Below are positions 1-6,386 of a stretch of DNA of 6,833 bases, one piece after another. Origin of the DNA: Lysobacteraceae bacterium (GTDB lineage Bacteria; Pseudomonadota; Gammaproteobacteria; Xanthomonadales; Xanthomonadaceae). Under the pieces are notes generated by a model. The model had not been told where the DNA came from, did not search any database, and saw only the letters and a list, made by a program, of their open reading frames with translations. Positions within the stretch are counted from its first letter, which is position 1, and every line of letters begins with the position of its first letter. The position numbers were made by a program, and so were the translations under genes. The stretch is from positions 1 to 6,833 of the forward strand of contig SEHC01000350.1 in assembly GCA_004173415.1 (NCBI GenBank), given 5' to 3'.

Positions 1-779
1 AGGTGGAGATGTTCGTGCGCGGCAGCCGCCTGCTCGACTCTTTCGACGTGGAGCTGACCGACGAACTGGCCGAGAACCTCCGGCAGCACGGCATCCGCTG
101 CCACTTCGCCCACGCCGTCACCGCGCTGGAGGCGGGCGACGGTGAGCGGGTCAGGGTTCTCGACCGGTCCGGCCAGGCCAGCGAGCCGTTCGATTCAGTC
201 CTGTTCGCCACCGGGCGCTCGCCGAACAGCGATGGCCTCGCCCTCGGCGACGCCGGCGTGGCCGTGGATGAGGAGGGTTTCATCGTGGTCGACGCGTTCC
301 AGGACACCCGCGCCGCCAACGTGCATGCGGTCGGCGACGTGTCCAGCCGCCTGGCGCTTACCCCGGTGGCCATTGCCGCGGCGCGCCGGCTCATGGATCG
401 CATCTTCGGTTCGCAGGCCGGGGCCAGGCTGGACTACGAAGGCGTCGCCACGGTCGTGTTCTCGCATCCGCCGCTGGGCAAGGTGGGCCTGACAGAGGCC
501 GAGGCGCGTGCCAGGCATGGCGATGCGGTGAAGACCTACACCACGCGCTTCCGCCCGATGCTGCACGCGCTGGCCGATTCCCCGCAGCGCAGCCTGTTCA
601 AGCTGGTCTGCGTGGGCGAGGACGAACGCGTGGTCGGGTTGCACCTGCTGGGCGAAGGCGCCGACGAAATGCTGCAGGGCTTCGCGGCGGCGATCAGGCA
701 GGGCGTCCGCAAGCGCGACCTGGACGAGACCATGGCCATCCATCCCACCAGCGCCGAGGAAGTGGTGCTGATGCGCTGA
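1..779 (+). CDS. gor: Glutathione reductase, C-terminal two-thirds (5' end outside window)
   Basis: This is the flavoenzyme that uses NADPH to reduce glutathione disulfide in the cytoplasm. About 258 residues are visible; compared with the roughly 450-residue family, some 190 N-terminal residues (FAD-binding GxGxxG and the redox-active CxxxxC) lie before the window. Seen here: the end of the NADPH domain (FVRGSRLLDSFD, then ATGRSPN), the second FAD contact (HAVGDVSSRLALTPVA), and the dimerisation domain starting at VFSHPPLGKVGLTEAEA. It ends with DEMLQGFAAAIRQG and the catalytic IHPTSAEEVVLM, containing the His and Glu that act on glutathione disulfide in the partner subunit. That ending separates it from lipoamide dehydrogenase and mercuric reductase. 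Oddity: the family LRSFD segment reads LLDSFD, losing an Arg known to bind the NADPH 2'-phosphate. The next gene begins 14 bases downstream, suggesting co-transcription. Confidence 0.9.
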   Translation, partial: VEMFVRGSRLLDSFDVELTDELAENLRQHGIRCHFAHAVTALEAGDGERVRVLDRSGQASEPFDSVLFATGRSPNSDGLALGDAGVAVDEEGFIVVDAFQDTRAANVHAVGDVSSRLALTPVAIAAARRLMDRIFGSQAGARLDYEGVATVVFSHPPLGKVGLTEAEARARHGDAVKTYTTRFRPMLHALADSPQRSLFKLVCVGEDERVVGLHLLGEGADEMLQGFAAAIRQGVRKRDLDETMAIHPTSAEEVVLMR

Positions 780-793
780 GCTAGACTGCGCGC

Positions 794-1570
794 ATGCAAA
801 CCTACACCCTGCACCGCGGCACCGCGCCGTTGCTGCTCAGCCTGCCGCACGACGGCACCGAGGTCCCCGACAGCATCGCCGCGCGCCTGCGGCCCTCGGC
901 GCGCCGGGTGCCCGATACCGACTGGCATGTGTCCCGGCTCTACGACTTCGCCCGCGGGCTCGGCGCCTCGATGATCGTGCCCCGGTATTCGCGCTACGTG
1001 GTCGACCTCAACCGGCCGCCGGACGATGTGTCGCTTTACCCCGGCCAGAACACCACCGGCCTGTGCCCGCATGTCCAGTTCAGCGGCGAGCCGGTGTACC
1101 TGGACGGCCAGGACCCGGACGAGGCCGAAGTCGCCGAACGCGTCGAGCAGTACTGGCGTCCCTATCACCGTGCGCTGGCGGGCGAGTTGCAGCGCATCCA
1201 TGCGATGCATGGCCACGTGCGCCTGTTCGAAGGGCATTCCATCCGCGGGGTGGTCCCGTTCCTGTTCGAGGGACGGTTGCCGGACCTCAACCTCGGAACC
1301 GCTGGCGGCAGCAGTTGCTCGCCCGCGTTGCAGGCGCGGCTGGAGTCCGTACTGCAGGCGCAGGATCGCTATGATTTCGTCGTCAACGGCCGCTTCAAGG
1401 GCGGTTACATCACCCGCGAATACGGCAATCCCGCGCGGGGCGTGGACGCGGTGCAACTGGAGATCAGCCAGCGCATCTACATGGACGAAGGGAGTTTCGA
1501 ATGGGACCCGGCCGGGGCCGCCGCCACCCAGGTCTTCTTGCGCGAGTTGCTGGTGCAGATGCTCGGATGA
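794..1570 (+). CDS. hutG: N-formylglutamate deformylase (N-formylglutamate amidohydrolase)
   Basis: This 258-residue protein matches the FGase family along its whole length (the usual size is about 265). The family hydrolyses N-formylglutamate to glutamate and formate, the last step of the HutF/HutG branch of histidine breakdown, and acts in the cytoplasm. Visible landmarks in order: SLPHDG (16-21, likely metal-ligand His), PDTDWH (40-45), YSRYVVDLNRP (65-75), FEGHSIRG (145-152, second likely ligand His), PDLNLGT, NGRFKGGYITR (198-208), and the VQLEISQ helix near the C terminus. The ATG follows gor by 14 bases and has no convincing Shine-Dalgarno, so translation may depend on coupling. The end overlaps the next start as ATGA. 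No other hut gene (hutH, hutU, hutI, hutF) is in view, so the histidine role is inferred from family only; it could deformylate another N-formyl amino acid. Confidence 0.88.
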   Translation: MQTYTLHRGTAPLLLSLPHDGTEVPDSIAARLRPSARRVPDTDWHVSRLYDFARGLGASMIVPRYSRYVVDLNRPPDDVSLYPGQNTTGLCPHVQFSGEPVYLDGQDPDEAEVAERVEQYWRPYHRALAGELQRIHAMHGHVRLFEGHSIRGVVPFLFEGRLPDLNLGTAGGSSCSPALQARLESVLQAQDRYDFVVNGRFKGGYITREYGNPARGVDAVQLEISQRIYMDEGSFEWDPAGAAATQVFLRELLVQMLG

Positions 1571-2384
1571 GCGAAGTGGCACCGGTCCCGGATGAGACGC
1601 TGCGCGTGGAACCGGCGCCGGCGCCGCCGGTCCAGCCCGGCCATGCATGGTCAGGGGTCGCGCTGGCCCTGTTCGGCGCCGTCGCCTTTTCCGGCAAGGC
1701 CATCATCGTCAAGCTCGGCTATCGCCATGGCGCCGATCCGATCACAGCTTCCTGGACTTCGCCGGGCTGCAGCACATCACCGCCACGCTGGAACGGCTGG
1801 TCCTTTACCTGACTCCCACCCTGGTCCTGCTGATCGGCGTGGTGGTGTTCCGGCGGCGGCCCAGCCGCAGGCAGGTGGTGGCGCTGGGCATCAGCTACCT
1901 TGGCGTCGCACTGGCGTTCGGACACGACCTCGAGGTGGGCGGCGACGGCATCGCCCTCGGCGGAACCCTGGTCTTCCTGAGCGCGCTCAGTTACGCCGTC
2001 TACCTGGTCGGCAGCGGCGAGGTGGTGGCGCGGGTGGGCGCGGTGCGACTGACCGCCTACGCCAGCGCCGTGGCGGCCGGTTTCTGCCTGCTGCATTTCA
2101 TCCTGGCCAGGCCCTGGCACTGGCTGTTCGAGCAACCGCCGGAAATCTACTGGCTGTCGCTGCTCAACGGCACCCTGTGCACGGTCCTGCCGGTACTGGC
2201 GACGATGATGGCCGTGCAACGCCTGGGTTCGGCGCTGGCCTCGCAAATCGGCATGGTCGGCCCGGTATCGACCATCGTCATGAGCCTGCTGATCCTGGGT
2301 GAACCGATGGGGCCATGGCAGGTGGCGGGAACGGTGCTGGTGATGTCCGGCGTGTTCATGGCGACCCGCCCGCGCCGGGCGTAG
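1567..2384 (+). pseudogene. EamA/DMT-family transporter broken by a frameshifting internal deletion
   Basis: Drug/metabolite-transporter superfamily membrane protein, normally ten transmembrane helices made of two EamA repeats; the substrate is unknown. The ATG at 1567 overlaps the hutG stop (ATGA). It encodes a Pro-rich cytoplasmic leader and helix 1 (WSGVALALFGAVAFSGKAII), ending in frame 1 at HGADPI (to 1743). From 1746 homology resumes in another frame as SFLDFAGLQHITATLERL and continues with helices 4-10 (YLTPTLVLLIG, LGISYLGVALAFG, LVFLSALSYAVYLVG, SQIGMVGPVSTIVMSLLILGE) to the TAG at 2382. Family members carry about 44 residues between these points (helix 2 and most of helix 3), so roughly 130 bp (3n+1) are missing. 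Frame 1 now runs into unrelated codons and stops just after 1812; frame 3 has no start at a sensible place. No transporter should be made as written. This may be a real pseudogene or an assembly gap closure; see findings. Confidence 0.85.
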
Positions 2385-2400
2385 CGTCATGCGGACAGGC

Positions 2401-2420
2401 TGCCGGCGTCCTCGCCGGTG
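2401..2420. terminator. Weak hairpin between convergent transporter and parE genes
   Basis: CCGGCG (2403-2408) and CGCCGG (2413-2418) form a perfect 6-bp GC stem with a TCCT loop, sitting in the 55-base gap between the two convergent stop codons. Two G-U pairs could extend it on the rightward transcript. Neither strand has a following T tract, so it is at best a poor intrinsic terminator; the position is the main argument for it. Confidence 0.25.
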
Positions 2421-2439
2421 CCGGGCGACCAAGGCCGGG

Positions 2440-4389
2440 TCAGACTTCCAGCGAAGCCAGGTCTCCCTTCTGCTCCAGCCAGGCCTTGCGGTCGGATGCG
2501 CGTTTCTTCGCCAGCAGCATGTCCATCAACGAGCGGGTGCCGGTGTCGTCCTCGTTGGTGAGTTGCACCAGCCGGCGCGTGTCCGGGTGGATGGTCGATT
2601 CGCGCAGCTGCGAGGGGTTCATCTCGCCCAGGCCCTTGAAGCGGGTCACGTTGACCGCGCCCTTGAGCTTCTCGCGCTCGATCTTCTCCAGCAGCAGGCG
2701 CTTTTCTTCCTCGTCCAGCGCGTAGAAGACCTGCTTGCCCACGTCGACGCGGAACAGCGGGGGCATGGCCACGAAGATGTTGCCGGCCGCGACCAGGGCG
2801 GGGAAGTGCTTGAGGAACAGCGCCGCCAGCAGGGTGGCGATGTGCAGGCCGTCGGAGTCCGCGTCGGCCAGGATCACCACCTTGCCGTAGCGCAGGCCGC
2901 TGATGTCGTCGCGGCCCGGGTCGCAGCCGATGGCGACGGCCAGGTCATGCACTTCGTTGGAAGCCAGTACGCCGCCGGAAGCGACTTCCCAGGTGTTGAG
3001 GATCTTGCCGCGCAACGGCAGGATGGCCTGGAAATCCTTGTCGCGGGCCTGCTTGGCGCTGCCGCCGGCCGAGTCGCCTTCGACCAGGAACAGCTCGGTG
3101 CGCGACAGGTCCTGGGAAATGCAGTCGGCGAGCTTGCCGGGCAGGGCGGGGCCCTGGGTGATCTTCTTGCGCACGATCTGCTTTTCGGTCTTCAGGCGCG
3201 CGCTTGCGCGCTCGATCGCCAGCTGGGCGATGCGCTCGCCCAGGTCGGTGTGCTGGTTCAGCCACAGGCTGAAGGCATCGTGGGCCGCACCCTCGATGAA
3301 TCCGGCGGCCTGGCGGGAGCTCAGCCGCTCCTTGGTCTGGCCGCTGAACTGCGGGTCGGTCATCTTCAGCGAGAGCACGAACGCCACGCGATCCCACACG
3401 TCCTCCGGGGCCAGCTTGACCCCGCGCGGCAGCAGGTTGCGGAAATCGCAGAACTCCCGCAGCGCGTCGGTCAGCCCGCTGCGCAGGCCGTTGACATGGG
3501 TGCCGTGCTGCGCGGTCGGGATCAGGTTGACGTAGCTTTCCTGCACCAGTTCGCCTTCGGGGATCCAGGCCACGGCCCAGTCCACGATCTCGATATCCTT
3601 CTTCAGCTGGCCCACGAACAACTCCGGCGGCAGCAGTTCGCGCCCTGCCAGTTCGCCCAGCAGGTAGTCGCGCAGCCCGTCGGCGTAATGCCACTGGTCG
3701 CGTTCGCCGCTGGCTTCGTCGAACAGCTTCACGGTCAGGCCGGGGCACAGCACCGCCTTGGCCCGCAACAGGTGCTTGAGCGCGCGGACGTTGAACTTGG
3801 GCGTGTCGAAATACTTCGGGTCGGCCCAGAAGCGCAGGCGGGTGCCGGTGTTCTTCCTGCCGACGCTGCCGACGACCTCGAGCTTGGACGCGGCGTCGCC
3901 GTCGCGGAACTCCATGCGGTATTCGTTGCCATCGCGCTTGATGAACAACTCGACCTTGGTCGACAGCGCGTTGACCACGCTCACGCCGACGCCGTGCAGG
4001 CCGCCGCTGAAGGTGTAGTTGCGGTTGTTGAACTTGCCGCCTGCATGCAGGCGGGTCAGGATCAGCTCGACCCCGGAGATCTTCTCCTCGGGATGGATGT
4101 CCACCGGCATGCCGCGCCCGTCGTCGCTGACCTGGCAGCTGCCGTCCTTGAACAGGACCACCTCGATCTCGCCGGCATGGCCGGCCAGGGCCTCGTCCAC
4201 CGCGTTGTCGATGACCTCCTGGGCCAGGTGGTTGGGACGGGTGGTGTCGGTGTACATGCCGGGACGGCGCTTGACCGGGTCCAGGCCGGAGAAGTGTGCC
4301 GCCTGGGGCCGGCATTTGCACGTTCCGGGGTCGGCGCTGCGGCGAGCGCGATGGCGCGGGGCCGATTGGCGCCCGTGCCCCCGCTCCAT
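2440..4389 (-). CDS. parE: DNA topoisomerase IV subunit B, N-terminal arm missing or replaced
   Basis: ATPase subunit that pairs with ParC to unlink daughter chromosomes and relax supercoils. Numbered from the ATG at 4389: SGLDPVKRRPGMYTDTTRPNH starts at 34; EVIDNAVDEA holds the catalytic Glu58 and Mg/ATP-binding Asn62; DDGRGMPVDIHPEE starts at Asp89; the ATP lid SGGLHGVGVSVVN is at 128-140. The transducer domain includes PTAQHGTHVNGLR and QTKERLSSRQ. The TOPRIM domain has LVEGDSAGGS (Glu437), PLRGKILNTWEV and DADSDG (509-514). The C terminus RFKGLGEMNPSQLRE...KGDLASLEV is typical ParE; ParE-type TDTTRPNH and the lack of the GyrB insert separate it from GyrB. From Gly35 on the length (615) equals E. 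coli ParE within one residue. Before Ser34, however, the expected arm YNAxxIEVL is absent; residues 1-33 are Arg-rich and unlike ParE, with no Shine-Dalgarno at 4389. The true start is uncertain or lost. Confidence 0.93.
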   Translation of the reverse strand: MERGHGRQSAPRHRARRSADPGTCKCRPQAAHFSGLDPVKRRPGMYTDTTRPNHLAQEVIDNAVDEALAGHAGEIEVVLFKDGSCQVSDDGRGMPVDIHPEEKISGVELILTRLHAGGKFNNRNYTFSGGLHGVGVSVVNALSTKVELFIKRDGNEYRMEFRDGDAASKLEVVGSVGRKNTGTRLRFWADPKYFDTPKFNVRALKHLLRAKAVLCPGLTVKLFDEASGERDQWHYADGLRDYLLGELAGRELLPPELFVGQLKKDIEIVDWAVAWIPEGELVQESYVNLIPTAQHGTHVNGLRSGLTDALREFCDFRNLLPRGVKLAPEDVWDRVAFVLSLKMTDPQFSGQTKERLSSRQAAGFIEGAAHDAFSLWLNQHTDLGERIAQLAIERASARLKTEKQIVRKKITQGPALPGKLADCISQDLSRTELFLVEGDSAGGSAKQARDKDFQAILPLRGKILNTWEVASGGVLASNEVHDLAVAIGCDPGRDDISGLRYGKVVILADADSDGLHIATLLAALFLKHFPALVAAGNIFVAMPPLFRVDVGKQVFYALDEEEKRLLLEKIEREKLKGAVNVTRFKGLGEMNPSQLRESTIHPDTRRLVQLTNEDDTGTRSLMDMLLAKKRASDRKAWLEQKGDLASLEV

Positions 4390-4439
4390 TCATGGCAGGT
4401 GCGGCATGCAGGTAGGAAAATGCCGCCCGGACAAGCCGT

Positions 4440-4445
4440 CGGAGC
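4440..4445 (+). promoter_or_regulatory. Ribosome binding site that decides the start of the small exported protein
   Basis: The GGAG core is at 4441-4444. It lies only 2 bases before the ATG at 4447 but 8 bases before the ATG at 4453 in the same frame. The spacing favours 4453, which also gives the cleaner signal peptide MNKRNMVILA. Confidence 0.55.
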
Positions 4446-4452
4446 AATGCGA

Positions 4453-4716
4453 ATGAACAAGCGAAATATGGTGATCCTTGCCGCGGCTGCAGCCGCGCTG
4501 GCCACGGGTCTTGCGTGGGCCCAGCAGTCCGGTCCCACCACCGCCGCCCAGTCCAGCTCGGCCGATTCCCGCGAAGACGACAGTTCCGACGCCGAGAAGA
4601 AGGCCCAGCGCCGCGTGCAGGCCGAAGCCGCAGCGGCCGCACGGGCCAAGGCCAAGGGCAATGCCCCCAGGCAGTCCGGACCGGAAGAAGAGGAAGAAGA
4701 GCGCAAGAAGCCGTGA
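4453..4716 (+). CDS. Small exported protein of unknown function, Ala-rich signal peptide and acidic/basic tail
   Basis: An 87-residue protein I cannot assign to a family. Residues 1-23 look like a Sec signal peptide: basic MNKRN, a hydrophobic core MVILAAAAAALATGLA, and an AWA|QQ cleavage motif after Ala23. The mature part, about 64 residues, has no hydrophobic stretch and looks disordered. It has a Ser/Asp segment (SSSADSREDDSSDAEKK), an Ala/Arg/Lys stretch that could be helical (RRVQAEAAAAARAKAKG), and ends in six Glu followed by RKKP. There is no Cys lipobox, so it is predicted periplasmic or secreted rather than a lipoprotein. It stands alone: divergent from parE, with a hairpin terminator 51 bases after its TGA. 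A good RBS, export signal and own terminator argue that it is a real gene despite low complexity. An upstream in-frame ATG at 4447 would add two residues. Confidence 0.7.
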   Translation: MNKRNMVILAAAAAALATGLAWAQQSGPTTAAQSSSADSREDDSSDAEKKAQRRVQAEAAAAARAKAKGNAPRQSGPEEEEEERKKP

Positions 4717-4767
4717 TTGCAGGCTTCCCGGCCACGGGATCGGTTTAGGGCGATTTTTGCCCGCACG

Positions 4768-4796
4768 CGCCCCGCATGGTCGGGGCGTCGTGTTTT
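4768..4796 (+). terminator. Rho-independent terminator after the small exported-protein gene
   Basis: CGCCCCG (4768-4774) pairs perfectly with CGGGGCG (4781-4787) around the 6-base loop CATGGT, and a T-rich tail ends in TTTT at 4793-4796. The stem is strong; the T tract is short and begins a few bases late (TCGTG intervenes). It lies between the TGA at 4716 and the pyrG promoter, so it likely separates the two transcripts. Confidence 0.6.
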
Positions 4797-4820
4797 CCGG
4801 GGTTCCCACGCCCTTATCGC

Positions 4821-4849
4821 TTGGTTGAATCGCGGCCAGCCGGTAAACT
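4821..4849 (+). promoter_or_regulatory. Probable sigma70-type promoter of pyrG
   Basis: TTGGTT (4821-4826) and TAAACT (4844-4849) are separated by exactly 17 bases and match the -35 and -10 consensus at 3/6 and 4/6 positions. The region is locally AT-richer than its surroundings and sits just after the upstream terminator. Transcription would start near 4856. The first recognisable CTP synthase codon is already at 4867, which leaves no room for a leader, RBS or the first 26 or so codons; this supports a deletion here. Confidence 0.45.
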
Positions 4850-4866
4850 ATGGCTTTCCGGGAGGC

Positions 4867-6315
4867 CTCGAGGCCCGCGGCCTGCGGGTGACGATGATGA
4901 AGCTGGACCCCTACATCAACGTGGACCCGGGCACCATGAGCCCGTTCCAGCATGGCGAGGTCTACGTCACCGACGACGGCGCCGAGACCGACCTGGACCT
5001 GGGCCACTACGAGCGCTTCGTCCGCACCCGGCTGTCGCGCAAGAATTCCATCACCACCGGCCGGATCTACGAGAACGTGATCCGCAAGGAACGCCGTGGC
5101 GACTACCTTGGCGCCACCGTGCAGGTGATCCCGCACATCACCGACGAGATCAAGCGCTGCATCGACGAGGCCACCTCGGGCTTCGATGTCGCCCTGGTCG
5201 AGATCGGCGGCACCGTCGGCGACATCGAATCGCTGCCGTTCCTGGAAGCCATCCGCCAGATCCGCACCGAGCGCGGCCAGGAGAAGGCGCTGTTCATGCA
5301 CCTGACCCTGGTCCCCTACATCGCCGCGGCCGGCGAGCTGAAGACCAAGCCGACCCAGCACTCGGTCAAGGAATTGCGTTCGATCGGCATCCAGCCCGAC
5401 GTGCTGCTGTGCCGCAGCGAGCAGGAACTGCCGGATTCGGAGCGCCGCAAGATCGCCTCCTTCACCAATGTCTCCGAGCGCGCGGTGATCACCGCGCGGG
5501 ACGTGGACGTGCTGTACAAGATCCCGCTGTACCTGCACGAGCAGCAACTCGACGAGATCGTGGTCAACCAGCTCAAGCTGCCGGTCACCGCGGCGGCCGA
5601 CCTGTCGGCGTGGGAGGCGGCGGTCGATGCCACGCTCAACCCGCTGGACGAGGTCACCATCGCCGTGGTCGGCAAGTACGTCGACCACAAGGATGCGTAC
5701 AAGTCGGTGGCCGAGGCGAAGGTGGTCACCGCACGCCATGCGCGCGAGGCTGGCATACCCTATTTCGGCATCTGCTACGGCATGCAGGCCGCGGTGGTCG
5801 AGTACGCCCGCAACGTGCTGGGCATGGCCGACGCCAACAGCACCGAGAACGACAAGCAGTCGGCGCATCCGGTGATCGGGCTGATCACCGAATGGCGGAC
5901 CGCCAGCGGTGAGGTCGAAAAGCGCGACGAGCGCTCCGATCTGGGCGGCAGCATGCGCTTGGGCCTGCAGGAGGCGCGCCTGAAGCCCGGCACGCTGGCC
6001 CGCGAGCTGTATGGCAAGGACGTGGTCGCCGAGCGCCATCGGCACCGCTACGAATTCAACAACCGCTATCGCACCCAGCTGGAAGACGCCGGGCTGGTGA
6101 TCTCGGCCAAGTCGATGGACGATCTGCTGGTGGAGATGATCGAGCTCCCGCGCGCGGTGCACCCCTGGTTCCTTGCCTGCCAGGCCCACCCCGAATTCCT
6201 TTCCACGCCGCGCGACGGCCACCCCCTGTTCGTCGGCTTCATCCGCGCCGCGCGCGAGCACAAGGCTAATGAAGGCGTGGTCGGCGGCAAGCTGCTGAAG
6301 GAAGCCAGGGCGTGA
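4867..6315 (+). CDS. pyrG: CTP synthase, missing its N-terminal P-loop and an internal glutaminase segment
   Basis: CTP synthase aminates UTP to CTP with ATP and glutamine; it has an N-terminal synthase domain and a C-terminal class I glutaminase domain. Recognisable sequence begins at LEARGL (4867), then KLDPYINVDPGTMSPFQHGEV, TDDGAETDLD (Mg-ligand Asp), GRIYENVIRKER, VEIGGTVGDIES (Mg-ligand Glu), KTKPTQHSVKELRSIGIQPD, and the glutaminase with VVGKYVDHKDAYKS, nucleophile Cys in YFGICYGMQ (5773-5775), and the His and Glu of HPEF (6187-6195). Missing: the start codon, MTPLIFVTGG and the P-loop SSLGKG, about 26 residues. After SVAEA (5713-5718) the next residues KVVTARHAREAG match a family position some 45-50 residues further on, so the GGFG oxyanion loop is gone in frame. 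About 482 homologous residues remain of roughly 554. The frame is open upstream to 4717 but that part is not CTP synthase; GTG 4888 or ATG 4894 are the nearest in-frame starts. As written it should be inactive. Confidence 0.9.
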   Translation, partial: LEARGLRVTMMKLDPYINVDPGTMSPFQHGEVYVTDDGAETDLDLGHYERFVRTRLSRKNSITTGRIYENVIRKERRGDYLGATVQVIPHITDEIKRCIDEATSGFDVALVEIGGTVGDIESLPFLEAIRQIRTERGQEKALFMHLTLVPYIAAAGELKTKPTQHSVKELRSIGIQPDVLLCRSEQELPDSERRKIASFTNVSERAVITARDVDVLYKIPLYLHEQQLDEIVVNQLKLPVTAAADLSAWEAAVDATLNPLDEVTIAVVGKYVDHKDAYKSVAEAKVVTARHAREAGIPYFGICYGMQAAVVEYARNVLGMADANSTENDKQSAHPVIGLITEWRTASGEVEKRDERSDLGGSMRLGLQEARLKPGTLARELYGKDVVAERHRHRYEFNNRYRTQLEDAGLVISAKSMDDLLVEMIELPRAVHPWFLACQAHPEFLSTPRDGHPLFVGFIRAAREHKANEGVVGGKLLKEARA

Positions 6316-6326
6316 GAAATCCATGC

Positions 6327-6386
6327 GGGAGGGGCTCAAGTCCCTACCGGAGTGATGTAAAGGCGTCGGGGCCGAGGCCCCTCCCA
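6327..6386. repeat. REP-like intergenic palindrome between pyrG and kdsA
   Basis: GGGAGGGGC (6327-6335) is an exact 9-bp inverted match of GCCCCTCCC (6377-6385). Each half is itself imperfectly palindromic (GGGGCTCAAGTCCC and GGGGCCGAGGCCCC), so the unit can fold as one long or two short hairpins. This form, with GGGAGGGGC and GTCGGGGC arms, resembles the abundant intergenic palindromes of Xanthomonas/Stenotrophomonas-type genomes (from memory). It begins 12 bases after the pyrG stop. There is no T tract, so mRNA 3'-end protection or a REP function fits better than intrinsic termination. Confidence 0.65.

Noticed and set aside
536..1648. Leftward open frame opposite gor and hutG
   Set aside because: Both genes on the plus strand are conserved families; the antisense product has no recognisable domain.
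1741..1812. Programmed ribosomal frameshift in the transporter gene
   Set aside because: There is no slippery heptamer at the junction, and a simple frame change would not restore the missing helices 2-3.
4390..4452. Divergent promoters between parE and the small exported protein
   Set aside because: I could not find a -35/-10 pair with acceptable spacing on either strand; GGTAGGAAAATG near 4420 is AT-richer but has no partner.
4482..4497. 16-bp perfect palindrome CGCGGCTGCAGCCGCG
   Set aside because: It lies in the poly-Ala part of the signal peptide and is explained by alternating GCG/GCT/GCA/GCC Ala codons; it is more likely coding composition than an operator.
2389..4716. Very long rightward open frame opposite parE
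   Set aside because: It is the antisense of parE in a GC-rich genome, with repetitive Gln/Ala/Val/Gly composition typical of shadows. Only its last 87 codons (from 4453) have an RBS and signal peptide and are kept.
4717..4866. N-terminal extension of CTP synthase from the upstream open frame
   Set aside because: The extension runs through a terminator hairpin and a promoter and has no CTP synthase resemblance, so it is an accidental open frame.
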